This document shows, piece by piece, positions 50,395 to 59,535 of a stretch of 64,000 bases of DNA. The notes beneath the pieces were generated by a model, which was given only the letters and a program-made list of their open reading frames with translations, did not search any database and had not been told where the DNA came from. The translations under genes and the position numbers were made by a program. Source of the DNA: an uncultured Ruminococcus sp. (GTDB taxonomy: Bacteria > Bacillota > Clostridia > Oscillospirales > Acutalibacteraceae). Where the stretch lies: contig UQCF01000001.1 of assembly GCA_900539465.1 (NCBI GenBank), positions 254,415 through 318,414 on the forward strand. The letters run 5' to 3'. Positions within the stretch are counted from its first letter, which is position 1. Each line of letters starts with the position of its first letter.

Positions 50395-53300
50395 ATGAAG
50401 AAAAAAATCAGCTTGCGTGTTCTGTCTGTTATACTGACGGTCATCATGATTTTCACCATGGTTCCCCCGACTGTAACTGCGGCAGACGGCGACTGCACCC
50501 ACCCCTCGATTACCGAGGACAACAAATGTACGGAATGTAATGCCGACATTGTAGCAAAAACCGTGGAATACAACCAGACGGAAGCTACATATTACACGGA
50601 CTTTGACGCGGCGCTTGCCGTTGCGAGCACCGAAGAGCATCAGGCATGCACGCTTTCTACGCTTGTGGATCTGTATGACCCGATAGAGCTCAGTCAGGGT
50701 AACTTCTATTTTGACCCGAACGGTCACACAATCCACAGCACAATTACACTTCGTAAGGACGCTATACTCAGAATCAAGGACGGTCACGGCACTTTCCTCG
50801 GTACGCTTTACGGATATGATTACTCATGGTACTACGTATCGGGCGGCATATACGGCGATGTAACCAGAGATGAAGATGACGAATATCTCATGGTTCAGAT
50901 GAACGGTTATGCAAACTTTGTCGCCGAATCAACCATCGTATGCCTCGGAACAATTGAGGCAAACGAATCCTCGGCTATCGACCTTAGAGACGGCCGCTAC
51001 ACAGGAAAGCTCATTTCCAACACCGGCTATGACGGATTCATTTTAAGAAACGTCAGCATTTACAGCAAAATGATTGCAAACGGCAAGGATATGTACGGTG
51101 ACCCGTGCGGCTTCAGACTTATCGGCGGCACATATTATGACCGCTGCAGCATGACTGTCTCTGACGGCGCAATGATTGAAGCAAGCGGTTATATCAACAT
51201 TCAGGAGCCGGTTAAAATTAATGTCTATGACAATAACAACAGCGGCACTGTTTTTTATGTTAACAATGCAACGCTTAACTGCCCCGTAAATATTCACGGC
51301 GGAACACTTGAGGCAGATTACAAATCCGCTAAATTTAACGGCGAGGTCACTATTGCCGACGGAGCAAAAGCAAGCCTCTCCGGCGGTTCGTTTGCGAAAC
51401 TTACCGTTGAGGGTGAAAAGACCTGCGCCGACGCTCTTGTTAAATATTATATTTATCGCAACAGTGCAGACAAGAGCCTTGTAACCGACGCCAAGGTTAA
51501 AACACTTGAGAATGTTTATGTTGAAAAATGCAGCGAGCATACGTTTGACGACAATCATATTTGCACAATCTGCGGCGCAATCGCAGACGTAATCGTTATT
51601 GACGCAGACGGCAATGTTACGGCGTTTGAAACATTCGGTGACGCAATGGAGAATGCCCAGACTCTCACAGGCACAGTAACTGTCAAGCTTCTTGACGATT
51701 CAGTTATCGATTCTTCAGCATCGGTTATGTCCGGTGACGAAATCATCCTCGACATGAACGGCAAGAGAATTGACCGCAACTTCTCAGACACATCGGGAAA
51801 CTTGCCCGGCATTATCACCACAAAGAAGCTCACCGTTACGGGCAACGGTTCTTCAAGCATATTCTTCGGCGTTTTGGCTTACGGCGATGATGTCGGCGAG
51901 CTGACCATCGAAAACGGCACCTATGACGCTCGTGTAGCAGCAATGGGTCCCGCAAAGCTTACAATAAATGACGGCACGTTCAATGATTATTTAGGTATAG
52001 ATGATTATAACGGCATGCCTACAGTAGAATTAAACGGAGGCACATACAAATACTTAGCCTCGGCCCTGGAAGACTATGATTGGTACTCGGCTCTCGGCGA
52101 GGGCAAGGGCTATGAAGTTTCATTAGGCGATGTTGAATTTTACGAATATCAATTAAACGACACTACCGCCTACGGCTTTGACGGAGCCGAAACAGGCTAT
52201 GAACGCACAATAAGCGTTGTTGACCACAGTGAACACACAAAAATAAACAGTGACAACAGATGTGAATACTGCGGTGCTGATATAGTTGCTTCAACAACAA
52301 ATTTAAACACAAACAAAACAGGTTATTACGAAACATTTGAAGAAGCGGTTGACGCAACAAAATATGTCTTTGATAAGACGGCAATAAAGCTTTATGCGAA
52401 CGCAAAGCTTACTTCAACCACAGTGCTTTCTGTTATAGACACTGTTATCGACCTTAACGGAAAGACTATCGGCACCGACAATTCGGACGTAGTGCTTCAG
52501 CTTATGGAGGGCAAAATATCGATAATCGGAAACGGCACATTCGACCTGCCCGTTTCGGCAATCGGATACGCCCAAAACACAAAGATTACGATTGAAAACG
52601 GAATATTTAACAAAGAGTTTTATGACGGCAACCTTGACGTCACCGTTAACGGCGGTACATTTAACGAAAAAGTATCATTGGGCAGAAACGGAAAGCTCAC
52701 AATAAACGACGGTAATTTCAAGAAGATTGCCGTTGCAAACGGCATAACCTTTAACGGCGGAACATACACCCTTATGTATTCTTATGACCTTACCGACTTC
52801 ACTCCCCTGCTCGGCTACGGCAAAGAATTCAAAGCAGACGTAACAGGCGATATATTCCAAAGCTACAGCGGCGACGATTATCTCGGCAATTATTACGGCT
52901 TTGACGGCAGAGCGGACGGCAAAACAGTGTCTGTTATCTCTAACCACACAAAGCACACAGAGATAGATGAAAACAACAAGTGCACCGAGTGCGGAGCCGA
53001 CATGGCAGCCTCTGCTTCGCTCAAGGACGGCAGCAGCCTCGGCTACTACGAATCACTTGAAAAAGCATTTGACGCGGCATCGGCTCTTTCGGGCGAGAGC
53101 GTAATTAAACTTTTAGCCGACGCTGACATCAAATCGTCTGTTGAGCTTGACGACAAAGATAAAAACATTACAATCGACCTTAATGGCAAAGAGATTAACG
53201 ACTTGTATTCCAACGGTTCAAACATTTCGGTAAAAATAGGAACCTTAACAATAACCGGCAACGGAACCGTAAACACGAGAGTATCTGCATGGGATATGGG

Positions 53301-54840
53301 CGGCGGAAATAAAACCAAGATGCTCATTATCGAAAACGGTACATTTAACAATTATGTATCCGTATATGAAGTCGGCATAGCAATAAACGGCGGTAAATTT
53401 AATGATTATGTCTCAATTGATGGTTACCAAAGCACAGAAATCGCCGGCGGATACTTCAAAGAGCTTTACTTAGCCTCCGCAGAAAACACCAAGCTTAACG
53501 GCGGAACATTTGAAAAATTATATTCAAGCAATATAGAGAATTTCTATCCGCTTCTCGGTGAGAATAAAGGTTATTATACGGATGTTGGTCTGCCTTTTGT
53601 CTTTGATTACTTTGCCGAAACAGATGAAGACTCAAACGAGAATTATTACTACGGCTTTAACGGCTTTGGCTATAATAACAACAAGCTGAGCGTTGAAGAC
53701 CACACAGACCACATTTACAATGGCATCGGCTTATGCCTCGCCTGCGGAAACATAAACAGCGAGGTTCACACCCATTCATACTCTGAGTTTGTAAGCGCAG
53801 ACCACTCAACACACACATATTATTGTAACATATGCGAATTAAACTTTACGGAAGCTCACGATTATGATATGCTCGGCAAATGCTTCTGCGAAGAAACATA
53901 CTTAAACGGCTACTTTAAAATGGAGGCTGTGTTTGAGGGCGAGGTTCTCGGATTCTTCTACCACGGTATGAACGAGCCGATGCTTGACAAAGGCCCCGCA
54001 ATCCCCGTTAAATACAGAGCACAGAAATACAGAGTAGGCTACGACAGCGTTCTCACCCTTGCAGATGATATAGGCGAAATCGCAAGCGGCGACACTGTTC
54101 GCTATGATGTAAGCTTTGTTCTTTCGGACTATGCTTCACAGACCTTTAACGTAACCGTAAAAGACGGCGCCAGCACGGTTGTAAACAGCTACCCCTTTGA
54201 GGGCATGGCTACCGTCAAAGCAAAATCGGACGGATTTGTTTGCTGGAAAGACCAGTACGGCAACATCATAAGCACATATAAAACATATCGCTTCTATGTT
54301 GTTAAGGACGTCACTCTCACAGCTTGCTATGACAGCGAATCGGCTGCGGAAATCAAAGACAACAAGGCTTTTGTAACAACAAACTTTGCTATGACGGGCG
54401 ATGATGATTCCATCACCTTCTTCTCGGAGAGATGCGTTGACTACAAGCAGTATAAGATTTTGAGCTACGGCATGCTCGTTATACCCGAGAGCGCGGTAAC
54501 CAATGACGAAAGTGCGCTTTACAGCGACCTTATTTGCGGCAGCGGAAACAGCAACGTCATAGCCTATGACAAACCCGTTCCCGAGGGTCAGTCAACAGCT
54601 AAGTGCTACGGTCAGTTCACTGTTGCAATCCCCGCAACATATATTGAGATGCACGATCTCTACATAGAGTCATTCTATGCAAGAGCTTATATCCTTGTTG
54701 AAAACGCCGACGGCGGTATCGAATATCACTACGGCGACGTTGCAAAATATGCTTTTGAAGAAAGCGACAACAGAGTATTTTCAAGACTTGACAATCCGGG
54801 CAAAATAAACGATAATAGTCTGGTAGAAACCGTAGCATAG
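50395..54840 (+). CDS. large secreted repeat protein B (beta-helix-like units with Cys-pair linkers, shared C-terminal domain)
   Basis: 1481 residues, ATG 50395 behind AAGGAGA. Signal peptide (ends near VTAA). Repeating units of 230-350 residues begin with a short linker 'H-x5-9-C-x2-C-G-A-D' at about residues 34-48, 382, 614, 855 and 1106. Each unit then has 'FxEAxDA', 'IDLNGKxI' and many 'xNGGTF/ENGTF' turns typical of right-handed beta-helix or polymorphic outer-surface proteins. From about residue 1125 the protein aligns with the C-terminal region of protein A ('YRVGYDSVLTLAD', 'FVCWKDQYGN', 'YHYGDVAKY'). No sortase signal. It is followed 16 bp later by a 53-residue peptide gene. Carbohydrate-binding or adhesion role is inferred; no enzyme motif seen. 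Confidence 0.85.
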   Translation: MKKKISLRVLSVILTVIMIFTMVPPTVTAADGDCTHPSITEDNKCTECNADIVAKTVEYNQTEATYYTDFDAALAVASTEEHQACTLSTLVDLYDPIELSQGNFYFDPNGHTIHSTITLRKDAILRIKDGHGTFLGTLYGYDYSWYYVSGGIYGDVTRDEDDEYLMVQMNGYANFVAESTIVCLGTIEANESSAIDLRDGRYTGKLISNTGYDGFILRNVSIYSKMIANGKDMYGDPCGFRLIGGTYYDRCSMTVSDGAMIEASGYINIQEPVKINVYDNNNSGTVFYVNNATLNCPVNIHGGTLEADYKSAKFNGEVTIADGAKASLSGGSFAKLTVEGEKTCADALVKYYIYRNSADKSLVTDAKVKTLENVYVEKCSEHTFDDNHICTICGAIADVIVIDADGNVTAFETFGDAMENAQTLTGTVTVKLLDDSVIDSSASVMSGDEIILDMNGKRIDRNFSDTSGNLPGIITTKKLTVTGNGSSSIFFGVLAYGDDVGELTIENGTYDARVAAMGPAKLTINDGTFNDYLGIDDYNGMPTVELNGGTYKYLASALEDYDWYSALGEGKGYEVSLGDVEFYEYQLNDTTAYGFDGAETGYERTISVVDHSEHTKINSDNRCEYCGADIVASTTNLNTNKTGYYETFEEAVDATKYVFDKTAIKLYANAKLTSTTVLSVIDTVIDLNGKTIGTDNSDVVLQLMEGKISIIGNGTFDLPVSAIGYAQNTKITIENGIFNKEFYDGNLDVTVNGGTFNEKVSLGRNGKLTINDGNFKKIAVANGITFNGGTYTLMYSYDLTDFTPLLGYGKEFKADVTGDIFQSYSGDDYLGNYYGFDGRADGKTVSVISNHTKHTEIDENNKCTECGADMAASASLKDGSSLGYYESLEKAFDAASALSGESVIKLLADADIKSSVELDDKDKNITIDLNGKEINDLYSNGSNISVKIGTLTITGNGTVNTRVSAWDMGGGNKTKMLIIENGTFNNYVSVYEVGIAINGGKFNDYVSIDGYQSTEIAGGYFKELYLASAENTKLNGGTFEKLYSSNIENFYPLLGENKGYYTDVGLPFVFDYFAETDEDSNENYYYGFNGFGYNNNKLSVEDHTDHIYNGIGLCLACGNINSEVHTHSYSEFVSADHSTHTYYCNICELNFTEAHDYDMLGKCFCEETYLNGYFKMEAVFEGEVLGFFYHGMNEPMLDKGPAIPVKYRAQKYRVGYDSVLTLADDIGEIASGDTVRYDVSFVLSDYASQTFNVTVKDGASTVVNSYPFEGMATVKAKSDGFVCWKDQYGNIISTYKTYRFYVVKDVTLTACYDSESAAEIKDNKAFVTTNFAMTGDDDSITFFSERCVDYKQYKILSYGMLVIPESAVTNDESALYSDLICGSGNSNVIAYDKPVPEGQSTAKCYGQFTVAIPATYIEMHDLYIESFYARAYILVENADGGIEYHYGDVAKYAFEESDNRVFSRLDNPGKINDNSLVETVA

Positions 54841-54856
54841 TAAGGAGGATTTGAAA

Positions 54857-55018
54857 TTGAAATACGAAAAGCCCGATATAAAAGCGCAGAAATTCACAAC
54901 ACAGGATTTTCTTTCGGATTCGTCTGTTGACGATAATCTTCCCGGTTTGCCGGACAAAGACCATGAAGTTCTTTCGGATTCATTCATGGAATTTTTAGGC
55001 AAATACTTTAGAATCTGA
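54857..55018 (+). CDS. 53-residue acidic peptide B (paired with secreted protein B)
   Basis: TTG start at 54857, TGA at 55016-55018, with AAGGAGG 8 nt upstream; the TTG at 54851 is too close to the site. The sequence KYEKPDIKAQKFTTQDFLSD, then SSVDDNLPGLPDKDHEVLSD, matches peptide A (47449) closely, while the C-terminus is more basic (MEFLGKYFRI). The same length, position and N-terminal motif in two separate loci show that large protein and peptide were duplicated together. No signal peptide, Cys or known processing motif. Confidence 0.8.
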   Translation: MKYEKPDIKAQKFTTQDFLSDSSVDDNLPGLPDKDHEVLSDSFMEFLGKYFRI

Positions 55019-55044
55019 GCCACGGGGTTTATATAAAAAATAAA

Positions 55045-55076
55045 AGGCGGTTCCTTGCAAAAACAGGGAATCGCCT
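55045..55076. terminator. hairpin after peptide B
   Basis: AGGCGGTTCC (55045-55054) pairs with GGAATCGCCT (55067-55076), one mismatch tolerated as G-T. The T-run is clearest on the minus strand, so it may be a second argD terminator as well as the end of the plus-strand unit. Confidence 0.6.
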
Positions 55077-55088
55077 CAACAATTTAAA

Positions 55089-55123
55089 AGGGGCTGTAAA
55101 AATTTTCGTTTTTGCAGTCCCTT
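55089..55123. terminator. bidirectional terminator next to argD
   Basis: GGGGCTG-TAAAAA pairs with TTTTTGCAGTCCC around a short loop, flanked by AAAA on the left and TTAATTTTA on the right. It lies 5 bp past the argD stop. Confidence 0.75.
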
Positions 55124-55127
55124 AATT

Positions 55128-56291
55128 TTATGCGCTTATTACTTCTTTTAATATCTCTATACCTTTTTTAAGCTCGGCCATGGGGATATTGAGAGCCGGC
55201 AAAAGCCTTACCTTATCCTTGGCAGTGAGCACGAGCACTCCCCTGTTAAGGCACTCTTTGAGTATCGCCTTGGCGTCCTTTTTTGTTTTGATGCCGAGCA
55301 TAAGACCCATGCCGCTGATGCCCTCAACGCCGTCAAGGTCTTTAAGCTCCGAAATAATATATTCGCTCTTTTCTTTAACAGACTTCAAAAGCTCATCGTC
55401 TATTCTGCCGAATACATTTAATGCGCCTGCGGCACAAACGGGATTACCGCCGAAGGTTGAGCCGTGATCGCCTGCGGTTAAAATATCTTTAACCTTTTCG
55501 CCGAGAACCGCCGCGCCTATCGGCAGTCCGCCGCCGAGACCCTTTGCGGTTGTGAATATATCGGGCTGTATGCCGTAATTCATAAAGCTGTAAAGGCATC
55601 CGCTTCTGCCGTTGCCTGTCTGAACCTCATCAATTATAAGAAGCATGTTTTTCTCGGTGCAAAGCTCTCTCGCATACTCGACATAATCTTTGTCAAGAGC
55701 CATAACGCCGCCCTCGCCCTGTATAAGCTCCATCATAACGGCACAGCAGTCATTCTCTTCGCTGAGGCGCAAAAGCTCTTCTTTGTTATTTGCCTCGGCA
55801 TACACGAAGCCGGGGGTAAAGGGACCGAAATCCTTATGAAAAACATCCTGCCCCGTTGCGGTGAGAGTTGTCACCGTTCTGCCGTGAAAGCTGTTTTTAA
55901 GGGTGATTATAACAGGGTTTTCAAAGCCCAAAACCTTATTGCCGTATTTGCGTGCGGTTTTTATGGCGCACTCGTTCGCCTCTGCACCCGAATTGCCGAA
56001 AAAGACTTTTTTCATATTAGTCCTCTCGCAAATCTGCTTTGCGAGGTCTGCCTGCGGCTCGGTATAATAATAGTTTGACGTGTGCTGAAGCTTTGTGAGC
56101 TGTGAAGTAACGGCACTCACCCACTCATCGTCTGCAATGCCGAAAATGTTAACAGCTATTCCGCTGCCGAGGTCTATATATTCTTTGCCCTCGCTGTCGC
56201 GCAATACAGAGCCTTTGCCGCTCACAAACTCAACAGGCAGTCTGCCGTATGTGTTTGCTATATATTCTTTATCTTTTGAAAAAATATCCAT
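55128..56291 (-). CDS. argD: acetylornithine aminotransferase
   Basis: 387 residues. PLP-dependent class III aminotransferase with 'FFGNSGAEANECAIKTARKYG', 'SFHGRTVTTLTATGQ', 'LLIIDEVQTGNGRSG' and the PLP Lys in 'TTAKGLGGGLPIGA'. It makes N-acetylornithine from N-acetylglutamate semialdehyde. Last gene of argC-argJ-argB-argD; 12 bp after argB. Confidence 0.95.
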   Translation of the reverse strand: MDIFSKDKEYIANTYGRLPVEFVSGKGSVLRDSEGKEYIDLGSGIAVNIFGIADDEWVSAVTSQLTKLQHTSNYYYTEPQADLAKQICERTNMKKVFFGNSGAEANECAIKTARKYGNKVLGFENPVIITLKNSFHGRTVTTLTATGQDVFHKDFGPFTPGFVYAEANNKEELLRLSEENDCCAVMMELIQGEGGVMALDKDYVEYARELCTEKNMLLIIDEVQTGNGRSGCLYSFMNYGIQPDIFTTAKGLGGGLPIGAAVLGEKVKDILTAGDHGSTFGGNPVCAAGALNVFGRIDDELLKSVKEKSEYIISELKDLDGVEGISGMGLMLGIKTKKDAKAILKECLNRGVLVLTAKDKVRLLPALNIPMAELKKGIEILKEVISA

Positions 56292-56303
56292 ATAATCAGC
56301 CCC

Positions 56304-57197
56304 TTAATCAGAGAAAAAAGAATATTTATCTCTTACGCCGCGTTTGTTTGTGAACATTGTGCCGATACCTTCGTCTGTGAGCATCTCAATGATTATTGAG
56401 TGCTCTACCCTGCCGTCGATTATAAACACCTTTCCTACGCCGTTTTTGAGCGCGTCAACACAGCACTCAACCTTGGGAATCATTCCGCCGCAGATTATGC
56501 CGTCCTCTATCATTTTGGGGATTTCTTTTATATCCACCGACGCTATTAAAGACGAGGGGTCGTCCTTATCTTTTAAAAGACCCGATATGTCGGTCATGGA
56601 GATAAGCGTTTCGGCATTGAGCGAAGCGGCTATTTTTGACGCGGCAGTGTCTGCATTGACATTATAGGTATTGCCGTGCGTATCGCAGCCTACGGTAGAA
56701 ATAACAGGAATATAGCCGTTATCAAGAACGTCAATTATCGGCTGCGGGTCAACATAGCTTATATCGCCGACGAAGCCCAGAGCCTTGTCCTTACACTTTG
56801 CCTGAATCATTCTGCCGTCTATACCGCTCAGACCTATCGCCTTGCCGCCCGCCTGACCTATGAGGCTGACAAGGTCTTTGTTGACCTTGCCGGCAAGCAC
56901 CATCTGAACGACCTCAACGGTTTCTTCATCCGTAACTCTAAGACCGCCGACAAATTCGCTCTTTTTACCTATTTTGTTGAGCATTCCCGAAATTTCCGGC
57001 CCTCCACCGTGAACAAGCACAACCTTGATGCCGATAAGGTTCAAAAGAACCATATCGCGCATAACCGCCTGCTTGAGCGTTTCGTTGATCATGGCGTTGC
57101 CGCCGTATTTTATAACGCAAATTTTGCCCGTATATTTTTTTATGTACGGCAGCGCCTGCACAAGTATTTGTGCGCGCTGAGAATTGGTAAATTCCAT
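56304..57197 (-). CDS. argB: acetylglutamate kinase
   Basis: 297 residues from ATG 57197 (AAAGGG upstream); the ATG six codons upstream lacks a ribosome binding site. 'VIKYGGNAMINE', 'LVHGGGPEISGML' and 'ISMTDISGLLKDKDD' are amino-acid kinase motifs. It phosphorylates N-acetylglutamate. The C-terminal extension with 'EMLTDEGIGTMF' is as in arginine-sensitive forms, though feedback cannot be judged by eye. Confidence 0.95.
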   Translation of the reverse strand: MEFTNSQRAQILVQALPYIKKYTGKICVIKYGGNAMINETLKQAVMRDMVLLNLIGIKVVLVHGGGPEISGMLNKIGKKSEFVGGLRVTDEETVEVVQMVLAGKVNKDLVSLIGQAGGKAIGLSGIDGRMIQAKCKDKALGFVGDISYVDPQPIIDVLDNGYIPVISTVGCDTHGNTYNVNADTAASKIAASLNAETLISMTDISGLLKDKDDPSSLIASVDIKEIPKMIEDGIICGGMIPKVECCVDALKNGVGKVFIIDGRVEHSIIIEMLTDEGIGTMFTNKRGVRDKYSFFSD

Positions 57198-57223
57198 TTT
57201 TGAAATCCCTTTCATGGCAAAGC

Positions 57224-58438
57224 TCAGGTTCTGTAATCGCCGTTTATTTTAACATAGTCGTATGTGAGGTCGCAGCCCCTTGCAACAGCAAAATCACTGC
57301 CGCTTTTGAGGTCTATGAGTATTTCTATTTCATCGTTGAGAAGTATCTCTTTCGCCTTTTCTTCGCTGAAATCTACACCTGCGCCGTTTTGGCAAACGAG
57401 AATTTCGCCGCTTTTTGACTTGAAAGAAACATCTATTTTGTTAACGTCAACATCTGCTCCGCTGTATCCTATTGCACAAAGCACGCGCCCCCAGTTGGCG
57501 TCCGCGCCGAACATGGCCGCCTTTAAAAGAGTGGAGCAAACAACGGATTTTGCGACGGTTCTTGCGGTGGGCTTGTCCGAAGCGCCGGATACTTTACATT
57601 CAAGCAGCTTGGTTGCGCCCTCGCCGTCCTTTGCAATCTCTCTGCAAAGCTCGGCGTTTATCATGCCGAGAGCCTTTTTGAAAACTTCAAAATCTTCGCC
57701 CTCTTTTGTTATCGGCTCATTCTCCGCCGCTCCGTTTGCGAGTATGCAAACCATGTCGTTGGTCGAAGTATCGCCGTCTATGCTTACCATATTAAATGTA
57801 TCTGTTATATCGCCCTTGAGAGCCTTTGTGAGCATCTCGGGGCTGATAGCGGCATCGGTAGTGATAAACACAAGCATAGTCGCAAGGTTGGGGTGAATCA
57901 TACCGGAGCCCTTTGCTATACCGCCTATTGTGCAGGTTTTGCCGCCTATCTCAAACTCAACAGCCTTTTGTTTGAGCACTGTGTCGGTTGTCATAATGCC
58001 GTAAGCCGCGTCCGCACTGCCGTTATAATTAAGGCTCTCTACAAGAGAAGCCATGCCGTTTTTTATAGGCTCAATATCAAGCGACTGACCTATTACACCT
58101 GTTGAAGCAACAACAACATCGTTTTTATCAATACCCGCATATTCTTCAACAAGAGCGCACATCTGCTCCGCAACCTCAACGCCGTCTGCATTGCAGGTGT
58201 TTGCAATGCCGCTGTTGCAGATGACGGCTTTTGCGTAGCCGTTTTCAATATGTTTTTTTGTAACCGCTATCGGCGCGCCTTTGACAAGGTTTGTTGTATA
58301 AACAGCCGCCGCGCTTGCGCGTTTATCGCTGACAATCAAAGATAAATCTTTTTTAGTCTTATTTTTTCTTATACCGCAGTGAACGCCCGAGGCCTTAAAG
58401 CCCTTGGCGGCGCACACTCCGCCGTCTTTAAAATTCAT
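57224..58438 (-). CDS. argJ: bifunctional ornithine acetyltransferase / N-acetylglutamate synthase
   Basis: 404 residues from ATG 58438, behind AAAGGAAG. 'VICNSGIANTCNADG' and 'VVASTGVIGQSL' belong to the oxyanion hole region; self-cleavage is expected before the Thr in 'GIMTTDTVLKQKAVEF', giving two subunits. It recycles the acetyl group between ornithine and glutamate, so a separate ArgA is not needed. Whether it also uses acetyl-CoA is not visible. 26 bp before argB. Confidence 0.94.
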   Translation of the reverse strand: MNFKDGGVCAAKGFKASGVHCGIRKNKTKKDLSLIVSDKRASAAAVYTTNLVKGAPIAVTKKHIENGYAKAVICNSGIANTCNADGVEVAEQMCALVEEYAGIDKNDVVVASTGVIGQSLDIEPIKNGMASLVESLNYNGSADAAYGIMTTDTVLKQKAVEFEIGGKTCTIGGIAKGSGMIHPNLATMLVFITTDAAISPEMLTKALKGDITDTFNMVSIDGDTSTNDMVCILANGAAENEPITKEGEDFEVFKKALGMINAELCREIAKDGEGATKLLECKVSGASDKPTARTVAKSVVCSTLLKAAMFGADANWGRVLCAIGYSGADVDVNKIDVSFKSKSGEILVCQNGAGVDFSEEKAKEILLNDEIEILIDLKSGSDFAVARGCDLTYDYVKINGDYRT

Positions 58439-58456
58439 GATAAAACTTCCTTTCAT

Positions 58457-59410
58457 TCACACTGCCGAACGCGGCGAGAGGTTAAGCCCCTCTGTCTCGT
58501 CTATACCGAGCATTATATTCATACACTGAAGAGCCGCGCCGGACGCACCCTTGCCGAGGTTGTCATAAACGGCTGTTACTATAATTCTGTCGTCATTGCC
58601 TCTGACGGTGAGGAGCATATCGTCATATCCGCTAAGCTCGCCTGCCGCGACGAATTTGTTTTCTTCATCATATCCGCCGCAAATTATCATGTTTGATTTG
58701 CCGTAATATTCGTTATATATATCTGCAATGTCTTTTGCCGAGCACTTCTTTTTAAACATCGACGGGAACAGCGGCAAGGTGACCTCCATTCCGCTGTAAT
58801 AATCTGCCACCACAGGGCTGAATATAGGCGCGGAGGCTATCCCCGTGATATGCTGCATCTCTTTTAAATGCTTGTGCATTTGAGCGGTTGCATACTGCCT
58901 TGGGGATTTTAAAAGAGCGTCTCTGCCCTCTTCTTCATACTCGGCAATCATTTTTTTGCCGCCGCCGCTGTAACCCGTTAAAGAGAAACAGCTGAGCGGA
59001 TAATCTTTATCAATCACGCCGCTTTTTACAAGAGGATAAACAGAAACTATAAATCCGCTTGCATGGCAGCCCGGAACGGCGATGCGGCTGCCGTTTTTAA
59101 TTTTTTCTCTGTGCTCATATGAGAGCTCGGGGAAGCCGTATGCCCAGCCCGGCTCGGTTCTGTGAGCCGTTGAGGTATCTATTATTCTGACACTGTCGCT
59201 CTTTGCCAAAGACACCGACTCTCTCGCGGCGGCATCCGGCAGGCACAAAAAGCTTATATCAGAAGAATTTATCATCTCACTGCGAAAAGCAGGGTCTTTT
59301 CTTTTTTCCTCCGGCAAGGTCATTAAAACAATGTCTTTTCGCTCGAGCAATCTGTCATAAATTCTAAGACCCGTAGTACCCGCTTTTCCGTCAATAAATA
59401 CCTTATACAA
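58457..59410 (-). CDS. argC: N-acetyl-gamma-glutamyl-phosphate reductase (short form)
   Basis: 317 residues, TTG start at 59410 behind AGGAGG. It belongs to the shorter ArgC group, beginning 'VFIDGKAGTTGLRI' and with the catalytic Cys in 'VPGCHASGFIV'. It reduces N-acetylglutamyl phosphate with NADPH. First gene of the arg operon, with a consensus promoter and ARG-box-like sites upstream. Confidence 0.94.
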   Translation of the reverse strand: MYKVFIDGKAGTTGLRIYDRLLERKDIVLMTLPEEKRKDPAFRSEMINSSDISFLCLPDAAARESVSLAKSDSVRIIDTSTAHRTEPGWAYGFPELSYEHREKIKNGSRIAVPGCHASGFIVSVYPLVKSGVIDKDYPLSCFSLTGYSGGGKKMIAEYEEEGRDALLKSPRQYATAQMHKHLKEMQHITGIASAPIFSPVVADYYSGMEVTLPLFPSMFKKKCSAKDIADIYNEYYGKSNMIICGGYDEENKFVAAGELSGYDDMLLTVRGNDDRIIVTAVYDNLGKGASGAALQCMNIMLGIDETEGLNLSPRSAV

Positions 59411-59442
59411 AGCACTGCCTCCTAAAACAAACTATACGGAAC

Positions 59443-59470
59443 ATTATACAACATTTTAATAAAATGTCAA
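59443..59470 (-). promoter_or_regulatory. sigma-A promoter of the arg operon
   Basis: Minus strand TTGACA (59465-59470), 16-bp spacer, TATAAT (59443-59448), both perfect. 33 bp before the argC start. Confidence 0.85.
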
Positions 59471-59479
59471 TAGCGGCAA

Positions 59480-59513
59480 TGTATAATCATTCATTATTCT
59501 GCATATTTATACA
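59480..59513. promoter_or_regulatory. two ARG-box-like sites upstream of argC
   Basis: TGTATAATCATTCA (59480-59493) and TGCATATTTATACA (59500-59513), 20 bp apart, each match the ArgR core consensus TGAATWWWWATTCA with two or three differences. Paired ARG boxes two helical turns apart are the usual ArgR hexamer target. They lie just upstream of the -35 box, so repression or activation is equally possible. No argR is in the window. Confidence 0.6.
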
Positions 59514-59535
59514 GAAATAAGTGCCAAAATAAACA

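Noticed and set aside
47449..55018. agr quorum sensing or a RiPP cluster
   Set aside because: No AgrB-like peptidase, AgrD motif, radical SAM, lanthionine or transporter-peptidase gene is present; only the kinase and regulator look agr-like.
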